DNA of 64,000 nucleotides from Amphibalanus amphitrite. Taxonomy: Eukaryota > Arthropoda > Thecostraca > Balanomorpha > Balanidae. The translations under genes and the position numbers were made by a program. Shown here piece by piece: positions 1-11,497 of this stretch; the stretch's first letter is position 1; every line of letters starts with the position of its first letter. The notes beneath the pieces were generated by a model, which made no database searches, was not told the origin of the DNA, and worked only from the letters and a program-made list of their open reading frames with translations. Location: contig NW_024881539.1 of NCBI RefSeq assembly GCF_019059575.1, positions 806,001-870,000 on the forward strand, read 5' to 3'.

Positions 1-129
1 CGTCTGGCCATCTGAGAGAGAGGTGAGTCACGAACAAAACATACAGAGGCAACTATTCATCATGCATGATACAAGCCTCTGAAAGAATATATGCACTCAT
101 AGCTTCTCATACTCATGCACTCATAGCAC

Positions 130-575
130 TCAGGTGCCAAAGTGTCTTCGCGATAGACTATGCTATCGTCATGATGTTACTGGGAGAGTCACACGTACGA
201 CTCGCGCGAGCCTGCTTCAGGTCCCGCGCGTACATACGGAAAAAGCGCGACGTTTCTTTGATTTCCGCGCTGTGTCTCACTGGAACAGGGCTCCAGCGCA
301 GGTCAGGGGTGCTAGGACCTCAGCTGGATGCCGAAAACGAGCGCGGTCGTGGCTCAGTGACTCTGAAAACTAGTCACCTGTACTGTCAGTAGTTACTGAG
401 AAAAAGTGGTTTAGGATTACTTTGTGTTTATTGTGCTCGTCATGAACTTTGCCGCCATGAAGATGCGATGTTATGTGTGCTTGTCACCTTAGCACTTTGT
501 GATCATTACTGTGTGACCGGAAGAGCCATTGTTGTATGGAGGTCATAATACAATAATAATAATAATAATAATATA
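130..575 (+). mobile_element. 3' end of a non-LTR retrotransposon (LINE) remnant
   Basis: One frame (134-373) reads like the C-terminal tail of a LINE reverse-transcriptase protein. It has the pattern VPRVHTEKARRFFDFRAVSH followed by WNRAPAQVR, resembling the common R-T-x-x-A-R-R-x-F-x-F-R-A-x-x-x-W-N-x-L-P ending of Jockey/CR1/I-type elements. A stop and about 180 bp of untranslated sequence follow. The element ends in an (AAT)n run at 552-573, a usual 3' terminus for such elements. No reverse-transcriptase core is present, so this is a 5'-truncated dead copy, in the same orientation as the neighbouring gene and probably in its intron. The clade cannot be set from so short a piece. Confidence 0.55.
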
Positions 576-680
576 TACGATATGCCATTTCTAAGTTCTG
601 AATTTTAATGAGAAGATGAACGATCCAGCTCATTGCACTAATGTGTCACCTCACGTCCCGATCTCGTTCCGGTTCCTCAG

Positions 681-1799
681 GGATATGACTGGGACGTTTG
701 GGTGCGCTGGGACTCGAACCGGCTCGAACGTGAGTGTATCATACCAGACGTGTCGAGAACATACCACTTCGGCATCTCGGGTAGCCACACGAGCAGCGCG
801 TTCCACGCTCTCTACTACCAGGACCACACCATCAACCAGCTGCCGGACGTGCAGCTGAGGAACGTCAATGGGTGAGTTGGGTGATTTCTGGAGAGGAAAG
901 AGGCGCGAGAGTTGGAGTAAAAAGCCTAAAACGAGGAAATGCAATGGCTGCTTGCATTATATTCTTTGAAGACTCGGTCAATGGGTCATCAACGGTATCA
1001 ATTGATTTTTAAAAGAATGAGTCGAGGAAATAAGCCTTGATATGCTATACGGGCTGTAGCTTATGCGCAATGCCTGTTGCAAGATTGAGACATGATAGCA
1101 TTTAATGAATCTGGTGCTCGCTGTGTTTTATCGCAGTTGCGTTTTGCGTCTGGACTCTGGATGACCTCCGTGTGCTATTTCAGCTTGCTGAAGGATGAGT
1201 ATGAAAAGGAGATCCGGCAGCTGATTGCCGAGGCGGAGCCGATCAAGGCGACAGACTTCCAGCTGGGGGAGGTTCCTCCCAGCCAGGGCGGCCCGTGCGA
1301 GCTGGAACTGGAGGGCACCAACAAAACATACGCGTTCTTTTTCAAAATGAAGGCCTGGGAGGACACAGACCTGTACAAAACCGTTGCCAAGGTGAGATAA
1401 CGTTGGCGATGCCGTTCCGAGCGAGGCGAGTTTGACCGTCCGAGTTGGTCCATGGTTTATTAGTAAGAACCGTTATCGAATGTCGTCCTTGGCATGCAGT
1501 CTATAAACCGATTAGGTGCATACATTATTATGACTCTTTACAATGCACATGGCTCTCAGGCAGTGAGACAATCTAGTGCTGTTGTTCCAACTTCCAGCCG
1601 TTAGCGTTACATGCTCTCATCGATGCTTCAATCAATATGTTTTCATCTTCAACCTAGTGGCTGACATGAGTGCGACTTTCCTCAGTGTTTTACCATCTGG
1701 GATCTGGATGTGCGAGGCCACCATCACGGCCTCTGGCGTTTCCACTACTACGAAAACACCGTACTGATGTTTGCCGTCCCGCTCAACATGTACATGTGA
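681..1799 (+). CDS. POMGNT1: POMGNT1-like O-mannose beta-1,2-N-acetylglucosaminyltransferase, last three coding exons
   Basis: Exons are 681-871, 1184-1391 and 1686-1799 (stop TGA at 1797), all with AG/GT borders and compatible phases. The encoded C-terminus contains YDWDVWVRW, ECIIPDVSRTYHFGISG, LPDVQLRNVNG and IWDLDVRGHHHGLWRFHYY. These correspond to the end of the GT13 catalytic domain of POMGNT1, and fit it better than the related MGAT1 (for example ECIIPDVSR-YHFGI and IWDLDVRG-H-GLWR). The family transfers GlcNAc from UDP-GlcNAc to O-linked mannose, as on alpha-dystroglycan, in the Golgi lumen. The stem, transmembrane anchor and most of the catalytic domain must lie left of the window. 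The protein ends soon after the GLWR motif, shorter than the proline-rich tail of vertebrate POMGNT1. The first exon here is entered through an acceptor at 679-680; no other exon is visible in 1-680. Confidence 0.85.
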
Positions 1800-3951
1800 G
1801 TCTTGTGATGTGCTGTCGGTTTTATGTTGAGCAGAGCAAAGGAAAAAAGATTTTGAACAGAATAGGTACGCTTTGGAGCGATATCTACAGTCTACACTTT
1901 GGAAAAGCTTGGGATAGTTATAAAAACGAGGTAATTCACTTTTACGTGCGGGCTTTTACGTATAAATGGGTTCATTACAGTGCCATGGCCCCCCATGGGA
2001 TACAATACTCCTCATATCCCGGCTCATGTGCGGGTTATCGGGTTATAACATTATGCGCGGAAAACGTAATGGCTTATTGTATTTGTATTTTTATTTTTGC
2101 AGACATTTTTGCAGCTCCACGCATGTGTTTGTTTACAGGAATGATGTCATTCGTCTCTTCAAACATCCGGTGGATATTGTTCAGTCGCTGCAATTTGGAG
2201 AGTAAAAGGTGTTAAGCTCGGGACTATTTTTGAAAGAAACCCAATGGTGCTCGATTGAGGTGAACAGATGTTTGTTAACAATTACATAAATGTTAGGTGT
2301 GTCAAACTTCTGCCCCGGTTTTCGACGAAAGAAGCGTTTAGCCATTCTTACCTTCGACGAAGTTTCGGAACAATAATTCATGCAACAAGATTAATGTAAT
2401 TATTTGTTTTAGGTATATCTATATGCTACGCAACGCGCAAATTTTGCACTAGTGTTCACAGAAATAAGCATAACATTTGTTGTCGAAATTTATTTCTCCT
2501 ACCATCCACTGTAGGATCGAAGTTTGACTTAATTTCAGTTTGAACGTGGTTTATTGTCATTTGAGTGTGATATATTGTAACTGAAATGCTGTTTTTGTTT
2601 GTATTTTAAGAATATTTCCGTTAGTTATTCCGTTGAGGCTTATAAGTTCCAGAGCTAAAATCGTAAGCAATATTGTCTTAGCAGTGCACTTGTGCATGAT
2701 TCTGGTTTACAAGAATAGTAAGGTAGGTATTATCCAAGTTCGTTGATCCTGAATGACCGATGGCCTAAGCTAATCCAGAATAGCCCCATTTATGTAACAT
2801 TATGTTATTCTGAGATGTTATGGTCTTGTTGTCAGATTTATTGAAACTCTTATTCGAATTTGACTAATGAATCTTGATTTCGCCATTTCTGACACGGGAG
2901 TTTACTCGGATGAAATATGTTTCGTACCATTGCAATGGGGCGTGGTGCAAACGAAACGTCGCAAATCAGCAACATTTTGACAGAGCTGTGTCGTGTGCGT
3001 CTCAACCGTTTGTGCAATTTGTCAATAAACATACAGGAAGCGTCTTTTCTTTTATTTTATTTTCCGTCCAGCAATGCACCATTATGCATACCATAGATAT
3101 TAGATAACATGAATCTAACCATGGCAAGGCTGGAAACTTACCGTTGGCGGGTTACTCGCGGGCATCTTGTTCACTATCTTCGTTGTACGCATGCTAAGAG
3201 TACTAAGCAATGCTAATTTGGTTGTAGTGCTAAGCGCATTATAACAATCCATGCTAGCTTTTATCCGGTGACTTACCATCTGCGCTTAAATAAATCGGGG
3301 GTAGCTACATGCGTCTATCTATATTTAAATATAAAAAATGAGTGCATGAAAAACGTGAAATCCCAAATAGGTAATGCATGTTTGACAAAGTATAACCACA
3401 CGTTTGCGCAGGGGCTGCATGAATCTTCTTGCCGTTTCGCCTCTAATTAGTACATGCTCGGGGTGTTCACACCGCATGACCCACCTCAAGGACTATACAC
3501 CCTGCTTTAGAGTAACACTTCGATGGTAACATTCACTGGAGAGTTTTACCGCAGTTTTCACCACTCGAACGGCCTGAGCATGGGCTGAGCGGCACGGCTC
3601 GAACCAAACTGGCACTTCACCCTTTTCCGCCTTATCATCGAAACGAAGCGTATGTATGTACAGGTCTCGCGGTAGGTTTTGCACTTTTACATTTCCGGTT
3701 ATATCTCAGAAACTAATCGATCTACGATGAAGTATGTTAGCAAAGGCCGGCCAGGGAGCCGCTGCCCCGGCCCATCCCGCAAACTGCTAAGGCCCGAGGC
3801 GGCAGGCACCTTGGTTATATATGAAATATAGGAGGTACGGACACATCGCTAGTTCGAAAAATTCGCTTCTCAGATACGAGTACATAACCAAGAAACATTC
3901 TGCCTGATGTACAGGTCTCGCGGATTTTAGCTGGGGCATTCCACGATAGAT
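1800..3951. other. POMGNT1 3' flank, no gene seen
   Basis: This is AT-rich sequence with only short chance open frames. Part must be the POMGNT1 3' untranslated region. An AATAAA hexamer at 3024-3029 is one possible polyadenylation signal, about 1.2 kb after the stop. I see no repeats with clear ends before the hAT MITE at 3952. Confidence 0.4.
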
Positions 3952-4214
3952 TAGAGATGTCAATCGGATACCAACTTTTTGGTATAATACCGATACCAAA
4001 CCGGTACCAACTTGGTATTTGGTATTTCAATCAATGTACTTGGTATTTTGTTGGTATTGTGAGCCCGCACCAATGTATAAGAGGCTGAGAAATTGGTAAA
4101 AAGTCGGTATTTCCCTCATGTTATGAAATTGGTTCGGTATCGGTATTTCCTCATGGTTTATGTTGGTATTTGGTTTGGTATCGGTATTCAGATTTTCTGT
4201 AATTGACATCACTA
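3952..4214. mobile_element. hAT-type MITE, 263 bp, with 8-bp target duplication
   Basis: The element begins TAGAGATGTCAAT and ends with the inverted ATTGACATCACTA, giving 13-bp terminal repeats with one mismatch. It is flanked by the perfect 8-bp direct repeat CGATAGAT (3944-3951 and 4215-4222), the target-site length of the hAT superfamily. The inside is packed with GGTATTTGGTATC-like and ACCGATACC-like motifs on both strands, plausibly subterminal transposase-binding repeats. There is no coding capacity, so it must have been moved by a transposase encoded elsewhere. Confidence 0.85.
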
Positions 4215-4274
4215 CGATAGATCGTACCAGGCCCGTCACCCTCATCTCTCAGATTTTAATAAAAATCGGTTCTA

Positions 4275-5887
4275 CACTGTAAACTCATTTTGACAAGGGG
4301 TTGTCGTACAACGACGAGCGTTTGTCAAAAATACTAATAAAGGTTATGTCGAACGACGAATATCTTGTCATAGTTGGTTGAATCAACAGGGCAAATATTA
4401 GTATCAGCCCCAGCACCTAGTCGACCATTCATAAAATTGACGAGGATTATGGAGGCTATTGTGAAAACTACCAGGGTCTTAGTCGTAATATGGAACATAG
4501 ATTTGCTTATGATTTGTAATTATATCCTTGTCGAAAGAACCAGCTACACCATTGCAACAATACTGATACATACTTATGTAATCTATGTCCTTGTCAAAGG
4601 TATCAGCTACACCTTTGCAACACGGACTTAGTTACGCTAGTTAGACGTGTTAGTAGTAACATTTACAAAGCTGTTACTTGTTATATAGGTGGCGCCAAAA
4701 ACGTTTCCGGCCGTTTCATTTTGAAAGTTTCAGTTGCGCACCAACCGCCGTGCAGTGATGTGGCCTCCTGCGCACTTCCGTGAAAATGGTAGGTGATAAC
4801 AGTGTTCGGTCGTTTTTGTCATTTTTTAATGAAATGTATGTCTTTCAGCTGATAGTAATGCAGATTGAATCAGAGAAATTTGCTAAATAAGTGCGTGATG
4901 TATGGAAGCAAGCACAATGTGTTCTGCTCCAGACCATATTGTTCTGCATATGCTATAATATAGCGATGCTTTCTTTCAGGCTTTCATCAGGAGCGAAAGC
5001 TCCAGCTTGCAAGCAAGGGTCGCTATACACTGAAGACAGCAAACTGCAGAAACTCGAGAATTCTAAAAATGAAAAAGCACCTGAATTCCAAGGGGCTAAT
5101 GAATTTGAATGCCCCTTAGATTTGAATGGGTTTACCTACCCCTTAAAATTCGTGTTCCGCAGACTTAGAAATAACATATTTCCGAATCAAGGCATTCCTC
5201 GATGTTGCGAGTCCCCAAACCAGTTATTGCGAGGCAGGGAACCCAAGTTGACTATCAACTCAAACCTACTGCATGTAAACGTGTGATTCTACAGTGTAGT
5301 CGATAAGTGATGACGCTCATTGCCTTTCCGCATGCGTTATTGCCCTTGCCCCTTGGGTCATGAGTGTCATCACCATTGTGTGTGTAATGTGTATGCATGT
5401 ACCATTTTAAATACATGACCTACTTTCAGTAATGCTGTTTTGCTGTAATAATGAGACTGCAGAGCGGCGACCTGCGATTTGTGGAGAAAACTGACGAATA
5501 CAAGGGAGGTCTTTGTAAAACGTTACAAACCTGAGACTAGTAGATTGCTTACAAGTACAGGTTTGCTGCACGTAGACATTACTATGCTAACTAAGATTTG
5601 CATTGATTTGACTTAACAAGTACACGGCTCAGCCCTGTTAAATGCAAACATGCGCAGGTCTTTACCTAGTAGCCGCATGATTATAACTAGGAAAACAGTC
5701 GTTCACACAACAATGACAAAGCAAACTTTGGTAGCTAGTCTAACGAACAACATGTGAGTGGGTTGTAAGAAAAACTACCATGACAAACAATAGGGTCGTT
5801 CGATGACATGGCAAAGGGTGCGGGGATTTGCGCTAAATAATTTTCCTTGTAAAAGTAACAAACGTTTGTTGAAATGAGTTTACAGTG
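4275..5887 (+). mobile_element. 1.6-kb unclassified DNA element, copy 1
   Basis: This copy is bounded by the perfect 16-bp inverted termini CACTGTAAACTCATTT (start) and AAATGAGTTTACAGTG (end). It has no long open frame and is non-autonomous. Near the left end is a palindrome-rich stretch around GTTGTCGTACAACGAC. Near the right end is AACAAACGTTTGTT. Three more copies follow directly, all very similar by eye. CACTG termini occur in more than one superfamily, and no target duplication could be established because copies abut each other, so I leave the class open. Confidence 0.8.
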
Positions 5888-5888
5888 A

Positions 5889-7367
5889 CACTGTAAACTT
5901 TTACAAGGACAAACACAAACAAACGTTTGTGTTTTCAACAAACGTTTGTTACTTTTACAAGGAAAATTATTTAGCGCAAATCCCCGCACCCTTTGCCATG
6001 TCATCGAACGACCCTACTGTTTGTCATGGTAGTTTTTCTTACAACCCACTCACATGTAGTTCGTTAGACTAGCTACCAAAGTTTGCTTTGTCATTGTTGT
6101 GTGAACGACTGTGTTCCTAGTTATAATCATGCGGCTACCAGGTAAAGACCTGCGCATGTTTGCATTTAACAGGGCTGAGCCGTGTACTTGTTAAGTCAAA
6201 TCAATGCAAATCTTAGTTAGCATAGTAATGTCTACGTGCAGCAAACCTGTACTTGTAAGCAATCTACTAGTCTCAGGTTTGTAACGTTTTACAAAGACCT
6301 CCCTTTATTCGTCAGTTTTCTCCACAAATCGCAGGTCGCCGCTCTGCAGTCTCATTATTACAGCAAAACAGCATTACTGAAAGTAGGTCATGTATTTAAA
6401 ATGGTACATACACATTACACACACAATGGTGATAACACTCATGACCCAAGGGGCAAGGGCAATAACGCATGCGAAAAAGCAATGAGCGTCATCACTTACC
6501 GAGTACACTGTACCCATTCAAATCTAAGGGGCATTCAAATTCATAAGCCCCTTGGAATTCAGGTGCTTTTTCATTTTTAGAATTCTTGAGTTTCTGCAGT
6601 TTGCTGTCTTCAGTGTAGCGACCCTTGCTTGCAAGCTGGAGCTTTCGCTCCTGATGAAAGCCTGAAAGAAAGCATCGCTATATTATAGCATATGCAGAAC
6701 AATATGGCCTGGAGCAGAACACATTGTGCTTGCTTCCACACATCACGCACTTATTTAGCAAATTTCTCTGATTCAATCTGCATTACTATCAGTTGAAAGA
6801 CATACATTTCATTAAAAAATGACAAAAACGACCGAACACTGTTATCACCTACCATTTTCACGGAAGTGCGCAGGAGGCCACATCACTGCACGGCGGTTGG
6901 CGCGCAACTGAAACTTTCAAAATGAAACGGCCGGAAACGTTTTTGGCGCCACCTATATAACAAGTAACAGCTTTGTATATGTTACTACTAACACGTCTAA
7001 CTAGCGTAACTAAGTCCGTGTTGCAAAGGTGTAGCTGATACCTTTGACAAGGACATAGATTACATAAGTATGTATCAGTATTGTTGCAATGGTGTAGCTG
7101 GTTCTTTCGACAAGGATATAAATTACAAATCATAAGCAAATCTATGTTCCATATTACGAATAAGACCCTGGTAGTTTTCACAATAGCCTCCATAATCCTC
7201 GTCAATTTTATGAATGGTCGACTGGGTGCTGGGGCTGATACTAATATTTGCCCTGTTGATTCAACCAACTATGACAAGATATTCGTCGTTCGACATAACC
7301 TTTATTAGTATTTTTGACAAACGCTCGTCGTTGTACGACAACCCCTTGTCAAAATGAGTTTACAGTG
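5889..7367 (-). mobile_element. 1.6-kb unclassified DNA element, copy 2 (inverted)
   Basis: This is the reverse complement of the element at 4275-5887, separated from it by one base, so copies 1 and 2 form a long head-to-head inverted repeat. The outer termini still read CACTGTAAAC and GTTTACAGTG. It lacks an internal block of roughly 150-170 bp that copies 1, 3 and 4 have, corresponding to about 5130-5290. It also has an extra AACAAACGTTTGTT-like hairpin near 5910-5950. Non-coding. Confidence 0.8.
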
Positions 7368-7370
7368 TAT

Positions 7371-7419
7371 CACGCTCGTCGTTGTACGACAACCCCTTGT
7401 CAAAATGAGTTTACAGTGT
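7371..7419 (-). repeat. Duplicated 49-bp terminal fragment of the 1.6-kb element
   Basis: The final roughly 49 bp of the inverted copy, running from the CTCGTCGTTGTACGAC motif to GTTTACAGTG, is repeated once more immediately after it. The next full copy starts at 7421 with a damaged terminus (ACGTAAACTC instead of CACTGTAAACTC). This looks like slippage or repair at a transposon junction. Confidence 0.7.
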
Positions 7420-7420
7420 A

Positions 7421-9028
7421 ACGTAAACTCATTTTGACAAGGGGTTGTCGTACAACGACGAGCGTTTGTCAAAAATACTAATAAAGGTTATGTCGAACGA
7501 CGAATATCTTGTCATAGTTGGTTGAATCAACAGGGCAAATATAAGTATCAGCCCCAGCACCTAGTCGACCATTCATAAAATTGACGAGGATTACGGAGGT
7601 TATTGTGAAAACTACCAGGGTCTTATTCGTAATATGGAACATAGATTTGCTTATGATTTGTTATTTATATCCTTGTCGAAAGAACCAGCTACACCATTGC
7701 AACAATACTGATACATACTTATGTAATCTATGTCCTTGTCGCAGGTATCAGCCACACCTTTGCAACACGGACTTAGTTACGCTAGTTAGACGTGTTAGTA
7801 GTAACATACACAAAGCTGTTACTTGTTATATAGGTGGCGCCAAAAGCGTTTCCGGCCGTTTCATTTTGAAAGTTTCAGTCAAGTTTCAGTTGCGCGCCAA
7901 CCGCCGTGCAGTGATGTGGCCTCCTGCGCACTTGCGTGAAAATGGTAGGTGATAACAGTGTTCGGTCATTTTTGTCATTTTTTAATGAAATGTATGTCTT
8001 TCAACTGATTGAATCAAAAAAATTTGCTGAATAAGTGCGTGATATATATGGAAGTAAGCACAATGTGTTCTGCTCCAGGCCATATTGTTCTGCATATGCT
8101 ATAATATAGCGATGCTTTCTTTCAGGCTTTCATCAGGAGCGTCTGGAAAGCTCCAGATTGCAAGCAAGGGTCGCTACACTGAAGACAGCAAACTGCAGAA
8201 TCTCAAGAAGTCTAAAAATGAAAAAGCACCTGAATTCCAAGGGGCTAATGAATTTGAATGCCCCTTAGATTCGAATGGGTTTGCCCCTTAAAATTCGTGT
8301 TCCGCAGACTTAAAAATAACATATTTCCGAATCAAGGCACTCCTCGATGTTGCGAATCCCCAAGCCAGTTATTGCGAGGCAGGGAACCAAGTTGATTATC
8401 TTAACTCAAACCTAATGCATGTAAACGTGTGATTCTACGGTGTACTCGTAAGTGATGACGCTCATTGCCTTTTTGCATGCGTTATTGCCCTTGCCCCTTG
8501 GGTCATCAGTGTCATCACTATTGTGTATGTAATGTGTATGTACCATTTTAAATACATGACCTACTTTCAGTAATGCTGTTTTGCTGTAATAATGAGACTG
8601 CAGAGCGGCGACCTGCGATTTGTGGAGAAAACTGACGAATACAAGGGAGGTCTTTGTAAAACGTTACAAGCCTGAGACTAGTAGATTGCTTACAAGTACA
8701 GGTTTGCTGCACGTAGACATTACTATGCTAAATAAGATTTGCATTGATTTGACTTAACAAGTACACGGCTCAGCCCTGTTAAATGCAAACATGCGCAGGT
8801 CTTTACCTAGTAGCCGCATGATTATAACTAGGAACACAGTCGTTCACACAACAATGACAAAGCAAACTTTGGTAGCTAGTCTAACGAACTACATGTGAGT
8901 GGGTTGTAAGAACAACTACCATGACAAACAATAGGGTCGTTCGATGACATGGCAAAGGGTGCGGGGATTTGCGCTAAATAATTTTCCTTGTAAAAGTAAC
9001 AAACGTTTGTTGAAATGAGTTTACAGTG
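7421..9028 (+). mobile_element. 1.6-kb unclassified DNA element, copy 3
   Basis: This is a direct copy of the element at 4275-5887, with the first few bases altered (ACGTAAACTC) and an intact right end GAGTTTACAGTG at 9028. It differs from copy 1 by scattered substitutions and small indels, for example a short duplication near 7877-7890. Eleven bases separate it from the next copy. Non-coding. Confidence 0.8.
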
Positions 9029-9269
9029 ATAATCATATACACTGTAAACTCATTTTGACAAGGGGTTGTCGTACAACGACGAGCGTTTGTCAAAAATACT
9101 AATAAAAGTTATGTCGAACGACGAATATCTTGTCATAGTTGGTTGAATCAACAGGGCAAATATTAGTATCAGCCCCAGCACCTAGTCGACCATTCATAAA
9201 ATTAACGAGGATTATGGAGGCTATTGTGAAAACTACCAGGGTCTTATTCGTAATATGGAACATAGATTT

Positions 9270-11497
9270 TGTATTGTATTGTATTGAACAATCATGAGCG
9301 ATCCACATTCTAAAAGTGCGTGGCGATTACTGCTCAGAATCCGTATCCGCGGTTACTAATCTAAACATTCACAGCATTCACACATTCACTCACGTCAAAG
9401 CACGGACTGAGACACTTTCGTAGTGCCACAGGTACAACTCACCCACCCACCAACCCGTTGGTCAGCGACGATCAGTTGATGCCCCGTCCACTATCGCGGC
9501 TTTAACAGATCGGGCAAAGGGGGCGGGAGACAGCTGCGACAGCTGAGTTGGGAGACTGTTGAGTAGAGCAGCGGCTCGATAGCCGAACCGCCGCCTACCC
9601 GTTTCCAGCCGTGGTCGCGGAAGGTGAAAGAGGTGGTCTTGCCTGGAGTGTCTCTCCCGGACAGCGCTGTTTGTGACGAACATGGTTGCCAATTCCTCGG
9701 GTTCGCCGCGCTGAATGGCTTTGTGGGCGATAACAAGGGTTTGGTAATCAGCCATATGACGCGGGGACAGCCACCCGAGCTTTTTTCGCAGGTCAGAGAC
9801 ATGGGCAAATTTACGGCGACCGAAAATGACTCTAGCAGCGAAGTTCAAAATTTTTTGGAGACGATCGAAATTTTTTTGGGACCCATTGCCATAAACTGAG
9901 AGGCAGTACTGGATGCGTGAGATAACGAGTGCTGTCACGAGCGTTCTAATGATGCCATCCGGGAGACTGTGGCGCGCATGGGAGAGACCGATCAACAGTC
10001 CCGTACACCGGCGACTGAGTTCGGAGACGTGAGCGTCCCAGGATAGAGTACTGTCAAAAGTGACGCCCAGGTTCCCCACCTGCGCGCACGGCTGCAACGC
10101 TGCGTCACGGAACGATACCCTGAAATCTGGCAATTTGCGTAAATTTTGACGACTGCCGAAGACAATGAGCTGTGTTTTACTGGCGTTGACCTTCAGGGCG
10201 TTAGCGCAGAACCATTCGTTGAGTGACGCGAGCGAAACCTCCATGCGCGAGATGAGAACTCCAAGGTCCCTGGCAGGACCGCTAACCAATACTTGGGTGT
10301 CGTCGGCATATTGAAAGACTACTGCATCACCCGCGTACAGCGATAGGTTGTTAGAGAAGATGGTGAAAAGTAACGGACCTAACGCAGAGCCCTGGAAGAC
10401 ACCCATGGTATTAGGAAGAGGCCGAGACAGCACTCTACTTCCGGACCCATTTTTCAACGACACGCTCTGGGTGTGTCCATGAAGATAGGCGGCGAACCAG
10501 GAAATTTCGATACCGTGCAGCATAAGTTTTTGCATCAGAAGCTCGTGGTCTATCACGTCAAAACATTTACTAAGGTCGAGAAGGCATAGCATTGAGATCT
10601 CCCCCCTGTCGGTGGCGGCCAGGATGCGTTCAGTGACGGACAACAACGCGGTTTCAGTAGAGTGCCGGGGGCGGAAGCCGTGCTGTGAGGATGCCAGCAG
10701 GTGATTGTGAGAGAGGTAGATGTAGAGCTGCTGATGGACAATGCGCTCAACCACTTTCATGATTACAGGAACCAGGGAAATGGGCCGGAAGTTTGCGGGG
10801 TCTGAAGGATTGCCGGATTTGAACAGAGGGTGAACTATGGAATGTTTCCATGAATCGGGGATGTCGGATTGAATTAAGCAGGTATTGATAATATGCAGGA
10901 TGACGCCACCAATAGCTCGGAATCCGGCTTTCAGCATGCGAACGCAGACACTGTCGGTACCGCAAGCACCCGAGCTACGCATACTGAAAATCGTCCGCTC
11001 AAGCTCGGCAAGTGTGATTTCTCGAAGTTGAAAACTGCATGCGCCAACACGGGTAAGACGTACATTCAAATCGGTAGGTGCGTTTTGGGCTCGGATCTCG
11101 GCAGCGACACGAGGACCGACGGATACAAAGAAAGAATTTAAGTCATTGGCAGATAGGTCAGGCTGAACATCAGGACCATCCTTCTTACCGGCAACCACCG
11201 ACCTGATACATTGCCAAACTTTGTTGGGGCCCCGTTCCCCGATTTCCCTCTGTAGTTCCACCCGCCGGTCGCGACGCAAAGCCGCCCGGACAGAGCGGTT
11301 AAGGGTTTTGTACTCGCTCGAGTTGCGGCCTAAATGGCGGAGCGCAGCGCGACGTTGGGACATGAGATCTCGAGTGGCGACGGAGACGGGAGGAGCAGTC
11401 GGGTTACGGATAGACACACGCTTAATTGGGGCATGGGCATCGAAAACAGGTACGAAGAAAGACAAGAAAGCATCCCACTTATCACTGACGATTGACG
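9270..11497 (-). mobile_element. 5'-truncated non-LTR retrotransposon (LINE) insertion
   Basis: The insert is flanked by GATTT at 9265-9269 and 11498-11502, a probable 5-bp target duplication. On the minus strand its 3' end is a short (ATACA)n tail at 9270-9288, and its body is one long reverse-transcriptase frame. The 5' end stops just upstream of the reverse-transcriptase domain, so the endonuclease and ORF1 are missing. This is the usual product of incomplete target-primed reverse transcription. The open frame is uninterrupted, implying a fairly recent arrival. Confidence 0.88.
9462..11465 (-). CDS. LINE reverse transcriptase, N-terminally truncated
   Basis: About 667 codons are open. The frame continues upstream to the insertion boundary near 11497 (SDKWDAFLSFF), so no true start codon is present. 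Reverse-transcriptase blocks appear in order. There is a thumb/finger region with FRPISLVPVIMKVVERIV (residues about 226-243) and LLASSQHGFRPRHST (256-270). The first catalytic aspartate lies in LLDLSKCFDVIDH (295-307). GVFQGSALGPLLF (355-367) carries F where most elements have P. The catalytic box is QYADDTQ, with YADD at about 386-389. A C-terminal domain ending FGYRAAALLNSLP follows. The layout is of the Jockey/CR1 type. No endonuclease domain is present, so this copy could not retrotranspose by itself. Confidence 0.9.
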   Translation of the reverse strand: MSFFVPVFDAHAPIKRVSIRNPTAPPVSVATRDLMSQRRAALRHLGRNSSEYKTLNRSVRAALRRDRRVELQREIGERGPNKVWQCIRSVVAGKKDGPDVQPDLSANDLNSFFVSVGPRVAAEIRAQNAPTDLNVRLTRVGACSFQLREITLAELERTIFSMRSSGACGTDSVCVRMLKAGFRAIGGVILHIINTCLIQSDIPDSWKHSIVHPLFKSGNPSDPANFRPISLVPVIMKVVERIVHQQLYIYLSHNHLLASSQHGFRPRHSTETALLSVTERILAATDRGEISMLCLLDLSKCFDVIDHELLMQKLMLHGIEISWFAAYLHGHTQSVSLKNGSGSRVLSRPLPNTMGVFQGSALGPLLFTIFSNNLSLYAGDAVVFQYADDTQVLVSGPARDLGVLISRMEVSLASLNEWFCANALKVNASKTQLIVFGSRQNLRKLPDFRVSFRDAALQPCAQVGNLGVTFDSTLSWDAHVSELSRRCTGLLIGLSHARHSLPDGIIRTLVTALVISRIQYCLSVYGNGSQKNFDRLQKILNFAARVIFGRRKFAHVSDLRKKLGWLSPRHMADYQTLVIAHKAIQRGEPEELATMFVTNSAVRERHSRQDHLFHLPRPRLETGRRRFGYRAAALLNSLPTQLSQLSPAPFARSVKAAIVDGASTDRR

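Noticed and set aside
7081..7308. Short frames within the 1.6-kb elements, such as MFHITNKTLVVFTIASIILV
   Set aside because: They recur only because the element is repeated, differ by stops and indels between copies, and show no transposase motif.
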